Source: Alteromonadaceae bacterium UBA2620
Lineage (GTDB): Bacteria; Pseudomonadota; Gammaproteobacteria; Enterobacterales; Alteromonadaceae
Assembly: GCA_002339125.1 (NCBI GenBank)
Contig: DDJQ01000006.1
Coordinates: 1-52,594, forward strand
Reading direction: 5' to 3'
Length of the DNA stretch: 52,594 bases
Shown piece by piece: positions 12,754 to 21,547 of this stretch. Made by a program: the position numbers and the translations under genes. How positions within the stretch are numbered: the first letter of the stretch is position 1; the number at the start of each line of letters is the position of its first letter. The notes under the pieces are model-generated. The model did not search any database and was not told where the DNA came from. It saw only the letters and a list, made by a program, of their open reading frames with translations.

Positions 12754-15084
12754 ATGCGCTTACCGGGCTTGGTGATTTTTATTTTTCTTGGCTTACAGGG
12801 CTGTGTGTCCAGCCCCACCCACATGAATAAGTTTTCAGAAGGTAATTATGCCGAAGTAGTAGCAGAGGTAACTGGCAGTCACCAGACACTTGACGAAGTG
12901 CCGTTACACAAACTGTATCTGCTGTGCCCGGCTTACTACGAGATACGCGAATACGAAAAGTTTACCGAGTGCGCCGATTATGTGCTGGCCCATCCGGATC
13001 CGGGTACGGAGTTTTATCCTGGCCTGGATTTTACGTATGTAAATAAACTGGAATTTCAGGGCTATGTAAAGAGCTATCAGGCAAAAATGCTGCTGGAATT
13101 TACCGAGTACGAACAAGCCTACAAGCTGGCCGGGAAAGCCTATACGCTGTTAAAGGAAAACACCTCAACAGAAGTCAACGAAGGTCGCTTGTTAAGTTAT
13201 CTGGTTGCCCCGCTTGAGGTTCAGGCGCTATCACTGATTTATCGTAACAAAGGTGCTCAGGCACAGCCATATATCGAAGAGTTAAGCGAGCTGAACTATT
13301 ATTCACCGGGTCGTTCAAATTTTCTGCGTATCAAACAAACCGCTCTGGGACGTATCTACTTTGCGCAAAAAGACTATGCCCGTGCGCTGGATATTCTGCG
13401 CCAGGATATTTCTGATCCGCTGGCTGCGTTGGTAACCCCGTTAATCCTGATGGTGGAGAATGTCAGTACCGACGCGGATGTGCGCGAGGGCGCCCTGCGC
13501 ACGCCAGAGCTTTATATGCTGAGCAAATCCTACTTTGAAACCGGGGATATCAACAAAGCCCGTCAGGGCTTTGATACTTTGCTGGCTAATCCGATCATTA
13601 ATAGCCTCGGCGAGATCCACTGGGCCACGCTGAAAGACCGCGCTGTGATCAGTTGGCAACAGCAGGCGCCCGACGAGGCGATTGAAATGCTCAGGCAAGC
13701 GGTAGAGATTATCGAAAGCCAGCGTTCTACTATTCGTTCAGAGGCTTATAAAATTGGTTTCGTTGGTGACAAACAGGCGGTTTACGAGTTACTGGTGAAA
13801 TATCTGCTGGCACAAAACCGCATCGGGGATGCTTTTGTGTATGCGGAGAAGGCCAAAGCCCGGGCGCTGGTTGACATGCTGGCGCAAAAGGAATCCTTTG
13901 CCAGGGATAGTGCGGCTCGGGCAGGACTCGCTGAACTGGCAGAGCTGGAATCGCAAATGCAGCGCACAACTGTGGCGGCCATTAAAAACTCCGCGCGTAC
14001 CCGCGGGCTGATCCTTCGCCAGCGTGAGGCGCTTGAAGCCCAGGCGCCGGAAGTGGCCTCTCTGGTGAGTGTGGGAAATGTGGATACCCGGGCCTTACAA
14101 CAGCAACTGAATGATGATGAACAGCTAATCGAGTTTTTTGGTAACAGTGAGGCGCTTTACGCCTTTATCGTCGACCGCGAGCAGATAACGGTAAAGCACC
14201 TGAACGGCAGGGGACTGGCAGATAAAATCAGTCGGTTCAGACATGACATCATGCAAACCAACAGTAACGCCTGGCAGCAGTCGTCAAAAGCGGTGCATGA
14301 AACACTTATTGAACCGCTGCAAAGCAGTCTGACGGCCGATAAACTGGTTATCGTACCGCATGGTCCCTTGCATTATTTACCCTTCGCTGCGTTGTTTGAT
14401 GGCGCCGATTTTATGCTTGAGCAATACAGTTTACGGGTATTGCCTTCGGCCAGCGTGATGGCTTACTTAAAAACACCTCAGCGCTCGGGCCAGACCACCA
14501 TGCTGGCGCTGGGTAATCCTGCTCTTGGCGATCCGGCGCTGGACTTACCCGGCGCGCAAAATGAGGTAAGGGCGCTAGGTGATGTTGTACCTGAATCGGT
14601 GGTGGCGGTACGTGAGCAGGCCACCGAGAGTCTGTTTAAGCGCTATGCTGCCCGGGTTCCGGTATTGCATATTGCTTCACACGGCGAGTTTAATCCTGAG
14701 GAGCCACTGTCTTCCCGGTTACTGCTGGTGGGCGATGAATCTAACGATGGCTCGTTAACCGTAGGCGAGCTTTATGACCTGGAGCTTAACAGTGAATTAG
14801 TGACCCTCAGCGCCTGTCAGACTGGTTTGGGCGATGTGCAGTCCGGTGACGACGTGATTGGTTTAACCCGTGGCTTTTTGTTTGCCGGCGCGGCCAACAT
14901 AGTAGCCAGTTTATGGATGGTGGATGATGAGGCAACGGCGCGTCTGATGGTTAACCTGTATAACAATCTGCAAAGCCAGGATAAACAGCAGTCGTTGCGC
15001 AATGCCCAGCTGAGCGTAAAAAATAACTATCAGGCGCATCCTTACTACTGGGCGGCGTTTCAGCTAACCGGCGCTGGCCGCTAA
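12754..15084 (+). CDS. TPR-CHAT caspase-like lipoprotein
   Basis: Encodes 776 residues. The N-terminus LPGLVIFIFLGLQGC is a lipoprotein signal with lipobox LQGC (cysteine at 17). Roughly residues 30-450 are helical repeats of TPR type (for example LGRIYFAQKDYARALDILRQ and MLSKSYFETGDINKARQGF). The C-terminal CHAT domain (about 460-776) has KLVIVPHGPLHYLPFAAL, then HIASHGEF with His643 and LSACQTGLG with Cys688, and ends in GFLFAGAANIVASLW. The His/Cys dyad appears intact, so it should be an active cysteine peptidase of clan CD. Being an envelope lipoprotein, it probably acts in the periplasm. The DUF4384 partner precedes it by ten bases. Confidence 0.92.
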   Translation: MRLPGLVIFIFLGLQGCVSSPTHMNKFSEGNYAEVVAEVTGSHQTLDEVPLHKLYLLCPAYYEIREYEKFTECADYVLAHPDPGTEFYPGLDFTYVNKLEFQGYVKSYQAKMLLEFTEYEQAYKLAGKAYTLLKENTSTEVNEGRLLSYLVAPLEVQALSLIYRNKGAQAQPYIEELSELNYYSPGRSNFLRIKQTALGRIYFAQKDYARALDILRQDISDPLAALVTPLILMVENVSTDADVREGALRTPELYMLSKSYFETGDINKARQGFDTLLANPIINSLGEIHWATLKDRAVISWQQQAPDEAIEMLRQAVEIIESQRSTIRSEAYKIGFVGDKQAVYELLVKYLLAQNRIGDAFVYAEKAKARALVDMLAQKESFARDSAARAGLAELAELESQMQRTTVAAIKNSARTRGLILRQREALEAQAPEVASLVSVGNVDTRALQQQLNDDEQLIEFFGNSEALYAFIVDREQITVKHLNGRGLADKISRFRHDIMQTNSNAWQQSSKAVHETLIEPLQSSLTADKLVIVPHGPLHYLPFAALFDGADFMLEQYSLRVLPSASVMAYLKTPQRSGQTTMLALGNPALGDPALDLPGAQNEVRALGDVVPESVVAVREQATESLFKRYAARVPVLHIASHGEFNPEEPLSSRLLLVGDESNDGSLTVGELYDLELNSELVTLSACQTGLGDVQSGDDVIGLTRGFLFAGAANIVASLWMVDDEATARLMVNLYNNLQSQDKQQSLRNAQLSVKNNYQAHPYYWAAFQLTGAGR

Positions 15085-15101
15085 CCTTGTCGGCGGGGCT
15101 G

Positions 15102-15446
15102 TTAGTGCAGGTGGGTTAACCCATAGGTAACCAATCCAAACACTACCACTCCTATAAACACCGGTTTGCCGAGCGTGCGGCTGTGATACCAGCTTACCAG
15201 CGTGGTGGCACAACCGGCCAGCGTGGCGATAACGCCTACCCAATCCTGACGAACCGGCACCAGTGAAACGCCAAACATGGCGGCAATCATCAACGGCCCG
15301 AGCAGTCCCAGCCAGGTTGGCAGGCTATTGGTCGCGTTATTTTGCTGGCGGGCCAGATGTCTGCGGGTCCACACCAGCGGCAGAGCCCGAATTAAAAAGG
15401 TGCCGGCAGCGCACAGTAATATAACCAGCCAACGATTAGTGTCCAT
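15102..15446 (-). CDS. AzlD-family branched-chain amino acid exporter subunit
   Basis: Encodes 114 residues with three to four membrane segments; it begins RWLVILLCAAGTFLIRALPL, which matches AzlD/YgaH. AzlD pairs with AzlC to form an inner-membrane exporter of branched-chain amino acids or related compounds. Its start overlaps the azlC stop by 11 bases, and the XRE-cupin regulator gene leads the operon. It is convergent with the CHAT gene, 17 bases apart. Confidence 0.9.
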   Translation of the reverse strand: MDTNRWLVILLCAAGTFLIRALPLVWTRRHLARQQNNATNSLPTWLGLLGPLMIAAMFGVSLVPVRQDWVGVIATLAGCATTLVSWYHSRTLGKPVFIGVVVFGLVTYGLTHLH

Positions 15447-16170
15447 GCTGAGCTCCGGCTTTTTGGTTAAGTGCCATCAAAGCGTAATAAGCAAGTGCGC
15501 CCGCAGCGGCTGCCACCGGAATGGCGGCATTGGTAAATTGCAGCACGGCCAGTAATAAGGCGGTGCCAATGGTGATCCCCAGCACAATAAACCACAGGGG
15601 CGAGGTAAAGCGCGGCGCAATAAGTACCAGAAAGAGCGCCGGCAGGGCAAAGGGCATAACCTCGCCAAGCAGTGGCCACTGCTCAGTCAGGCTGGCACCG
15701 GCTACTGCGCCTAACGTAGTGCCCAGCACCCAGCTTGCCCAGGCCAGCAGGGCCGCGCCGCTATACCAGCCCTGACGGGTAACCATGGGTAGCTGGGGTA
15801 AACGGTTATGAGCCAGCGCAAACACCTGATCGGTAAGTCCGTGCATCAACGCTATCCAGCGCCTTCCGGGCGGTAGCAGCGGCGTTAAATTAGGGGCATA
15901 CACCACATGACGGGCATTAATTAACAGCGTCATTACCACTACCAACCACAATGATGCGCCACTGGCCAGCATGGCGACCATCAGAAACTGCGAAGCGCCG
16001 GCGTAGATTAGCGCCGAAATCGCAGTGGCTTCCCATACGCTGAAATTAGCCTGCGTGGCAATGAGACCAAAAGAGATCGCCACCGGAATATAACCGCCCA
16101 GTAATGGCATGGCATCGCGCATGCCTTGCAGCCACGGCGACAAAGTAGAAGCGCTGGTTGGATTATTCAT
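15436..16170 (-). CDS. AzlC-family branched-chain amino acid exporter subunit
   Basis: Encodes 244 residues. GMRDAMPLLGGYIPVAISFGLIATQANFS at the start, ISALIYAGASQFLMVAMLA and LINARHVVYA are the AzlC/YgaZ signatures. There are about seven membrane segments. It forms the large subunit of the AzlCD exporter. It overlaps the regulator's stop by eight bases and AzlD's start by eleven, so all three genes are coupled. Confidence 0.95.
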   Translation of the reverse strand: MNNPTSASTLSPWLQGMRDAMPLLGGYIPVAISFGLIATQANFSVWEATAISALIYAGASQFLMVAMLASGASLWLVVVMTLLINARHVVYAPNLTPLLPPGRRWIALMHGLTDQVFALAHNRLPQLPMVTRQGWYSGAALLAWASWVLGTTLGAVAGASLTEQWPLLGEVMPFALPALFLVLIAPRFTSPLWFIVLGITIGTALLLAVLQFTNAAIPVAAAAGALAYYALMALNQKAGAQHGH

Positions 16171-16702
16171 GTTGGGTGGCCTGATGATAAATGATAGTAA
16201 TTAAAAACGTGGCGCCGTGCTCACCGGTGGCGTACAGGTGGGGTTGGTCGGCAACAAAAGTAAAGGTTTCCCCGGCACTGAGTTGCCTGAGGTTTTCTAT
16301 GTTACCCACTTCCAGTTTGCCGCTGATCAATGTAATAGACTCGGTGGTGCCTGCAGTGTGAGGCTCTGCCTGGCGCGTGGTATGCGGGGCTACCGACATC
16401 CAGTAAGCATCTACCTTTGGGCTATCCTGACCCTGATCAATGAGCCTGACCTCCATGCCGGTTTCACCGAAGCTACTGTTAACCGGTGCCACCAGTGCGC
16501 CAAAAGGCATATTTAACTGCACTGCCAATCGCCAGATGGTGTCGAGGGTCGGGTTTCCGTTTCCTTGTTCCAGCCGCGACAGATTTGACTTGGCAATGCC
16601 GGCATCGGCAGCCAGTTGAGATAACGACAGCCCTCGCTCAAGACGAAGCTGTTGAAGGTGCTGACCAAGGGTGATCAGTGATGCTTTATCCATACTTTGC
16701 AT
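16163..16702 (-). CDS. XRE-cupin transcriptional regulator of azlCD
   Basis: About 179 residues; the ATG at 16702 is used here, with an ATG at 16693 or TTG at 16708 possible. The helix-turn-helix (LRLERGLSLSQLAADAGIAKSNLSRLEQG, about 21-49) is of Cro/CI type. The C-terminal half is a cupin (about 105-175, with LISGKLEVG and GETFTFVADQPHLYA), which normally binds the effector. This XRE-cupin layout next to azlCD is common, and the regulator likely represses the operon in the absence of its ligand. Half-site repeats just upstream of the start are candidate operators. Confidence 0.9.
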   Translation of the reverse strand: MQSMDKASLITLGQHLQQLRLERGLSLSQLAADAGIAKSNLSRLEQGNGNPTLDTIWRLAVQLNMPFGALVAPVNSSFGETGMEVRLIDQGQDSPKVDAYWMSVAPHTTRQAEPHTAGTTESITLISGKLEVGNIENLRQLSAGETFTFVADQPHLYATGEHGATFLITIIYHQATQHE

Positions 16703-16715
16703 TAGCAATACAGTT

Positions 16716-16739
16716 GTTCTATATATCGAACGTTCTATA
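16716..16739. promoter_or_regulatory. Candidate operator of the XRE-cupin regulator
   Basis: GTTCTATA occurs twice in direct orientation (16716-16723 and 16732-16739), and the first copy with the GAAC at 16728-16731 forms an imperfect 16-base palindrome. It lies 14 bases upstream of the regulator's ATG at 16702, a normal position for autoregulation. Confidence 0.5.
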
Positions 16740-16906
16740 AAAGGAACGTATGTTTGTCAAGTGATACCTGGCTCAATGCTTTATATTGTGCGGTAGAGTA
16801 AAAGTACTGAGACGAAAGTGAATAGACCAGACCGGGCATTAAGGTTGCTATTCGCTGCGCTGCGTAGGATGATTGCCGGCATGCTAATTTATCTGTTAAA
16901 TCACTT

Positions 16907-17365
16907 ATGCTAAAAGTTTGGGTTGATGCCGATGCCTGCCCGGTGGTCATTAAAGAAATTATTTTTCGGGCGGCTAATCGCACCAAAACCGAAGTCACAC
17001 TGATTGCTAATCAGTATATTCGCACGCCACCATCAAAGTTTATTAACAGTATTCAGGTGCCTAAAGGCTTTGATGTGGCCGACAATGAAATTGTTCAGCG
17101 CTGCAATGAAAACGATCTGGTGATCACCAGTGATATTCCGCTGGCCGATGAAGTGATCGCCAAAGGCGCTCAGGCACTAAGCCCGCGAGGGGAACTGTTT
17201 ACCCGCGAAAATATAAAATCACGGCTTAATATCCGTGACTTTATGGATACCCTGCGCAGCAGCGGTGTGCAAACCGGTGGGCCGCCGGCACTGGGATCCA
17301 GTGAAAAACAGGCGTTTGGCAATGAACTGGATAAGTGGCTGGTATTCAGGCAGCGCCAAAGCTAG
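16907..17365 (+). CDS. YaiI/YqxD family protein (DUF188)
   Basis: Encodes 152 residues with the family's signatures: KVWVDADACPVVIKEIIFRAA (about 3-23), VLIANQ-like LIANQYIRTPPS, VITSDIPLADEVIAKGAQALSPRGELFT and the C-terminal TGGPPALGSSEKQAFGNELDKWL. The fold resembles PIN-type nucleases, with conserved aspartates (D7, D9 and the D of TSDIPLAD), but no function has been established. It is a single gene; a small membrane gene follows. Confidence 0.95.
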   Translation: MLKVWVDADACPVVIKEIIFRAANRTKTEVTLIANQYIRTPPSKFINSIQVPKGFDVADNEIVQRCNENDLVITSDIPLADEVIAKGAQALSPRGELFTRENIKSRLNIRDFMDTLRSSGVQTGGPPALGSSEKQAFGNELDKWLVFRQRQS

Positions 17366-17407
17366 CCAGCAACGTCTAAAAGACCGCCTGAACCAAAAGG
17401 ATCTTCA

Positions 17408-17647
17408 ATGCCGGTTAAAAAATGGTTACGCCAGTATGCGATTGTGTTTCCTGTGCTCACAGGCTTTTTTACCCTGTCGCAATACGTTAAGGGTTATACC
17501 CTGAAAGATTCACTGAGCTTTGCGCTGTTCTGGACCCTGATTAGTTTGGGTATTTTTGCTGTCACGCGGGCGTGGAATTTTCATCGTAACCAGTACTGTG
17601 CACTGTGTAATGATTTGCCGGAAAACAATAATGAGAATCAACCCTGA
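17408..17647 (+). CDS. Small membrane protein, unrecognised
   Basis: Encodes 79 residues: basic MPVKKWLRQY, hydrophobic segments at about 11-27 and 38-54, then a cysteine pair (CALC) near residues 65-68 and an acidic asparagine-rich tail. AGGATC lies just before the ATG. It overlaps the next gene by 17 bases, suggesting coupling. The CxxC at the end could bind a metal or be redox-active, but this is speculation. Confidence 0.6.
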   Translation: MPVKKWLRQYAIVFPVLTGFFTLSQYVKGYTLKDSLSFALFWTLISLGIFAVTRAWNFHRNQYCALCNDLPENNNENQP

Positions 17648-18167
17648 TAAACTGTCTCTGGTAACGCCGGGTATGGCCTGGCAAGTCTCTTATAATAGTT
17701 ATATAGAAGAGTTGGGGGAGGAAGAGCGCTATCCTTTTCCCATGGATTTTGACCATCACGATTTTGCCGCCATGCTGCAAAAAATTGCGGATTTTGCCGC
17801 CGGTGTGAACCTGCCGGATGGCTATGTGGCAAGTACCACGTTGTGGCTGGTTAGCGGGGATGATCTGCTGGCTGTGGCCAATATTCGTCATACTCTTAGC
17901 GATAATTTGCGTTACGCCGGCGGGCATATCGGCCTTGGTGTGCGCCCGTCTGCCCGCGGCCAGTCGCTGGGAAATTACCTTATGCAGCAATCTATTAACT
18001 TTGCCCGCCAACTGGGAATTGGCGACGTGCATATTCATTGTTATAAAGATAACCATGCCTCGCGGGGGATGATTGAACACTGTGGCGGTGAGCTTGAAAG
18101 TGAAGTCGCAATGGATGATGGCACAGTGGTGTGGCGCTACGTGGTTCAAGAAAATCCAGCGGCATAA
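17631..18167 (+). CDS. GNAT N-acetyltransferase
   Basis: Encodes 178 residues starting at the ATG at 17631. The conserved layout is LWLVSGDDLLAVANIRHTL, GHIGLGVRPSARGQSLGNYLMQQSI (motif A, acetyl-CoA binding, about 100-124) and HCYKDNHASRGMIEHCGGELESEV (motif B). It resembles the YdfB-like group of GNAT enzymes acting on small amines or amino acids; the substrate is unknown. Its stop codon overlaps the minus-strand terminator of the convergent gene. Confidence 0.88.
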   Translation: MRINPDKLSLVTPGMAWQVSYNSYIEELGEEERYPFPMDFDHHDFAAMLQKIADFAAGVNLPDGYVASTTLWLVSGDDLLAVANIRHTLSDNLRYAGGHIGLGVRPSARGQSLGNYLMQQSINFARQLGIGDVHIHCYKDNHASRGMIEHCGGELESEVAMDDGTVVWRYVVQENPAA

Positions 18168-18191
18168 AAAAGGCCGCTGAGTGAAGCGGCC
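18166..18191 (-). terminator. Rho-independent terminator of the CpxP-like gene
   Basis: On the minus strand GGCCGCT and AGCGGCC form a seven-base stem with a six-base loop, followed by six T residues (18171-18166). It lies just after the CpxP-like stop codon and overlaps the end of the convergent GNAT gene. Confidence 0.85.
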
Positions 18192-18211
18192 AAAGTTGGG
18201 AAGAGAAAATA

Positions 18212-18604
18212 TTAGCGGGACGGGTTTGGACCTTCCGAGCGTTCGCCCCGGTCTCCACGCTCGCCCTTGTGATGGCCTTTACGGAAGTATTTATCACCAC
18301 CGCGGTCTTTGCGGTGCTTCATCATGGCCTGCAGCATGGTGGTTTTCTGGTCTTCGGTAAAGACCTCCCAGAACTCGGCGCGCAGTGCCTGCTGACGCTC
18401 CTTAAGGCTTTTCAGTTCTGCTTGCTGGGCTTCGGTAAGGTCAAGCTTATCGGCCAGTCTCTCCATCATTGGCGGCAGTAGCGGCATTTCGCGTTCTGCC
18501 TGCGGTTGGTTACTGTTAGCGGCGATAGCCATACCGCTAATACCGGTGCCAACAATCATCGCGGCACAGGTAATAATGCTGAGTTTTTTCATTAAACGTT
18601 TCAT
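18212..18604 (-). CDS. CpxP/Spy-family periplasmic protein
   Basis: Encodes 130 residues. A signal peptide (basic MKRLMKKLS, hydrophobic core, AIA at about 27-29) precedes a helical domain with LDLTEAQQAELKSLKERQQ (about 54-72) and VFTEDQKTTMLQAM, both carrying the LTxxQ-type motifs of the Spy/CpxP family. The C-terminus is rich in histidine, arginine and glycine. In enterobacteria CpxP shuts off CpxA, and Spy is a chaperone. It is divergent from cpxR with 153 bases between, the same arrangement as in Escherichia coli. The CpxP assignment rests mainly on that context. Confidence 0.85.
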   Translation of the reverse strand: MKRLMKKLSIITCAAMIVGTGISGMAIAANSNQPQAEREMPLLPPMMERLADKLDLTEAQQAELKSLKERQQALRAEFWEVFTEDQKTTMLQAMMKHRKDRGGDKYFRKGHHKGERGDRGERSEGPNPSR

Positions 18605-18757
18605 CAGGTTCTCCTGGTTATTTGGCTTCCCCGTATGAGGACGGTTTTAATACTATCTGGTTATAAGTCAGGTAACGTTAAGATATGCAAATGTGCTGTG
18701 AACATGTGAAAAGTCAGGCATTATTAGCCTTAAGCAATAGATGTAGACAGTAGAAAG

Positions 18758-19462
18758 ATGACCATATTATTAATTGAAGATGACGCCGGCCTGGCGGAGC
18801 TGCTGACCGAATTTCTCGGTATGTCCGGCTACGAAGTGCTGCATTGCGCAGACGGTGAGTCGGGTCTCAACGCCGCTTTGCATTACGATAATATCGAATT
18901 AATTTTGCTGGACGTTATGCTACCCAAACTGAATGGTCTGGATGTTCTTAAAGTGCTGCGTCAGAACAGTGAGATTCCGGTGCTGATGCTCACCGCTCGT
19001 GGCGACGATCTGGACAAAGTGTTGGGCCTTGAGCTTGGCGCCGACGATTACCTTGCCAAGCCGTTTAACGATCGTGAGTTACTGGCACGGATCCGGGCTA
19101 TTATGCGTCGCACCAAAGACCGCAGTGACTCACCTGATAATAATGGCGCCGGCTCTCGGACAAAACGCATTGAGCTGGGTGATTTGCAGCTTGATTTACA
19201 ACGGATGGAAGCGCACTGTAAAAATCAGTTGCTGGAGCTTACCGGCAGCGAGTTCGCGCTGCTTAAGCAGCTTTCTAATGCGCCCGGCGAACTGATCAGT
19301 AAAGATGATTTGTCGGAACAGTGCCTTGGCCGGCGACTACAGGCGTTCGATCGTAGTATTGATACTCATATCAGTAACTTACGTAAAAAGCTCAGTGCGG
19401 CTGACTCTGCTTGTGAAATAAAAAGTCAGCGTGGCAGGGGCTACGGGCTCTTCAGCGGATGA
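18758..19462 (+). CDS. cpxR: CpxR-type OmpR-family response regulator
   Basis: Encodes 234 residues. The receiver domain has the acidic pocket EDD (7-9), phosphoacceptor Asp52 in LLDVMLPKLNG and the lysine of YLAKPFNDREL. The C-terminal winged helix begins near residue 135 and includes LTGSEFALLKQLSNAPGELISKDDLSEQ and RSIDTHISNLRKKL. VLGLELGADDY, KPFNDREL and GRRLQAFDRSIDTHISNLRKK strongly resemble CpxR of Escherichia coli. It controls envelope-stress genes with the sensor encoded immediately downstream; the two overlap by four bases. The divergent CpxP-like gene is a likely target. Confidence 0.92.
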   Translation: MTILLIEDDAGLAELLTEFLGMSGYEVLHCADGESGLNAALHYDNIELILLDVMLPKLNGLDVLKVLRQNSEIPVLMLTARGDDLDKVLGLELGADDYLAKPFNDRELLARIRAIMRRTKDRSDSPDNNGAGSRTKRIELGDLQLDLQRMEAHCKNQLLELTGSEFALLKQLSNAPGELISKDDLSEQCLGRRLQAFDRSIDTHISNLRKKLSAADSACEIKSQRGRGYGLFSG

Positions 19463-20886
19463 TCAGTCCCATTCGTAGTTTTAATGTCAAAGTACTCGGC
19501 TGGTTCTGGTTGACACTGTTAGTGTCGGTACTGTCGATTGCTATTCCGGCCGTGCTGATCCAACAGTTTTCCGACGAAAATCACCTGCAGGGTAAAGACC
19601 GTGATTTGCTCAATGCTATGATTAGCCATGTGGATACCCTTATTGCCGACAGTAACGGAGACTATCGGCGCCTGGGCCGAATGCTAAACAAGTCTGACCG
19701 ACGCATGCCCTTTGAGTGGTTTGTGATTAATAATGAGCTCGAGATTGTCCTGAGTAGTGCGCCGCTGCGAAAGTCGTTACGAGAGCGCTTTGAAAATCCG
19801 CGTTTCTGGTACTTTCTGCAAAGCGATCATCTGCGCGATATTAATCTGGAATGGACCCGCTTACTGGGCCCAGGCGTGCTGCCATCGCGGCCTGAACTTA
19901 AGCTCATTCTGTGGCGACCGGAACGGCCCCGGCCAATGGAGATTTTCCGCGCCATGCCATGGTGGAGCATTATTGGCATTTTTCTGATCGTTACCAGTGT
20001 GATGAGCTTATTGCTGGTGCGTTCGATTGCGCAACCGCTTAACCGCCTTGGCAGTGCGTTTAACGCAGTAGGGCGGGGCCAGCTTTCGCACAAAGTCGAG
20101 GTGGATAATCCGGCCAGTGAAGATAAACGCTTTGCATCCAACGCACAGTTTGCCCGCCTGTTTGAACAATTTAATGATATGACAGCGCGGATCGCCGCGC
20201 TTATTCAGAACCAGAAACGTCAGAGTGCCGATATATCCCATGAGCTGCGCACGCCGTTAACCCGACTGCAAATGACGCTGGCACTGGTCCGTAAAAAGTC
20301 GGATGACGCCACCATTTTACCACTGCTGGAACGGGCTGAGAGGGAAAGCGAGCTGCTGAATTTGCATATCCAGCGCCTGAGCGACCTCACCACTATGGAA
20401 GCCCATGCTATTCAACAGGGCCGTCAGCTACTCACCACAGAAGCACTACTGGATGACTTATGCGAAGATGCCGCCTTTGAAGCCAAAGGAATGAACATTG
20501 CCTGGCAACATTCGTTGTGCAGCGCTACCTTAAACATTTATGAGGAGCCTTTTGTAACGGCTATCGAAAATGTGGTGCGCAATGCCTTTAAATATGCCAG
20601 TTCATCGGTATCGTTGCGCTGTGAGTGCGATGATGAGTGGTTTAAGATGGTTATCTGCGACGACGGGCCTGGTGTGGCTCCCGAGGAGCTTGAGCGACTG
20701 ACCAAAGCTTTTTATCGTACTGATAGCGCACGCAATTCAGATACCGGCGGCTTAGGCCTGGGGCTTGCCATAACGGCCGAAGCCATGCGTCTTAATGAAG
20801 GCGAGATAAGCTTTGCACTGGAGCCAGCTGGAGGCTTATGTGTAACGCTTAAGTTCCGCGTTGCCAATCAGGCAACACGAAACTAA
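19459..20886 (+). CDS. cpxA: CpxA-type sensor histidine kinase
   Basis: Encodes 475 residues. There are membrane segments at about 13-35 and 168-188 with a periplasmic sensor region between them, then a HAMP linker (about 190-245), the dimerisation and phosphoacceptor motif ADISHELRTPLTRL with His261, and an ATPase domain with VENVVRNAFKYA (N box), DDGPGV (G1) and TGGLGLGLAI (G2). This is a complete kinase/phosphatase. It is cotranscribed with cpxR and would sense envelope protein misfolding. Assignment to CpxA rather than another CpxA-like sensor follows from the operon context. Confidence 0.9.
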   Translation: MISPIRSFNVKVLGWFWLTLLVSVLSIAIPAVLIQQFSDENHLQGKDRDLLNAMISHVDTLIADSNGDYRRLGRMLNKSDRRMPFEWFVINNELEIVLSSAPLRKSLRERFENPRFWYFLQSDHLRDINLEWTRLLGPGVLPSRPELKLILWRPERPRPMEIFRAMPWWSIIGIFLIVTSVMSLLLVRSIAQPLNRLGSAFNAVGRGQLSHKVEVDNPASEDKRFASNAQFARLFEQFNDMTARIAALIQNQKRQSADISHELRTPLTRLQMTLALVRKKSDDATILPLLERAERESELLNLHIQRLSDLTTMEAHAIQQGRQLLTTEALLDDLCEDAAFEAKGMNIAWQHSLCSATLNIYEEPFVTAIENVVRNAFKYASSSVSLRCECDDEWFKMVICDDGPGVAPEELERLTKAFYRTDSARNSDTGGLGLGLAITAEAMRLNEGEISFALEPAGGLCVTLKFRVANQATRN

Positions 20887-20893
20887 CTACGTT

Positions 20894-21544
20894 TTACTTA
20901 CCGTCGATATAGAATTTATCATGGAAAGTGTAAGCCAGACCCGGAAAGTAAATGATCAGAATGGTCATGGTCATGCCGTTTAACATGCCTTCCGGAAACA
21001 GCAGCAACGGAATAAGAATAAGGTAGTTATCTTTCACCACCGACCAGCTGTAAATATCGTCGATAACGTAATAACCGCTCATCAGGGCAATTTTGAGGGC
21101 GATGGCCAGCGCGCCGGGAATAAAAGCGCACAGAAACACATAAATAAACAGGTTTCTGGGTAGCTTGTGAAACGCCAGCATAAACAACATATAGCTAAAG
21201 GCGATGGGGGCAGCAATGCCCAGCGTGCCGTTAATCCCGAACATCTCCCAGCTTTCCTTACCAATGACGGTAGCGCCAAGCAGGGCGATGGTGGCGGCTA
21301 TCATGGCGTATCGGAAACCGAGAATTAGCGTGAGTGCTACCAACCACATGAAATGCACACTGGGGCTTGGGTCACCGGGTACACTGGCGCGAAAGATCCA
21401 TAAAAAGAACACGGCGGCTGCGCAGCCAAACAGCATATGCTGCTTTTGTTTAGAGGCAACAAACTCGGGCCAGTGAATGTTGCGGACAATAAATCCCAGC
21501 AACACCACAAATAAACACAGCCCGACCAGTTGTAATGTGGTCAT
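20894..21544 (-). CDS. CbiM-like membrane protein (energy-coupling factor transporter S-type)
   Basis: Encodes 216 residues with six to seven membrane segments. VPGDPSPSVHFMWLVALTLILGFRYAMIAATIALLGATVIG (about 55-95) and GTLGIAAPIAFSYMLFMLAFHKLP resemble the CbiM/PF01891 family of cobalt or nickel uptake components and its COG3235 branch. Members usually join an ATPase, which is not seen nearby, so it may work alone or with distant subunits. It lies three bases before xthA on the same strand, downstream in transcription. Confidence 0.7.
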   Translation of the reverse strand: MTTLQLVGLCLFVVLLGFIVRNIHWPEFVASKQKQHMLFGCAAAVFFLWIFRASVPGDPSPSVHFMWLVALTLILGFRYAMIAATIALLGATVIGKESWEMFGINGTLGIAAPIAFSYMLFMLAFHKLPRNLFIYVFLCAFIPGALAIALKIALMSGYYVIDDIYSWSVVKDNYLILIPLLLFPEGMLNGMTMTILIIYFPGLAYTFHDKFYIDGK

Positions 21545-21547
21545 GGT

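Noticed and set aside
18697..18710. TGTGAA repeated at eight-base spacing as a CpxR box
   Set aside because: The known CpxR site is GTAAA-N5-GTAAA. Sequence and spacing differ, so I do not annotate it.
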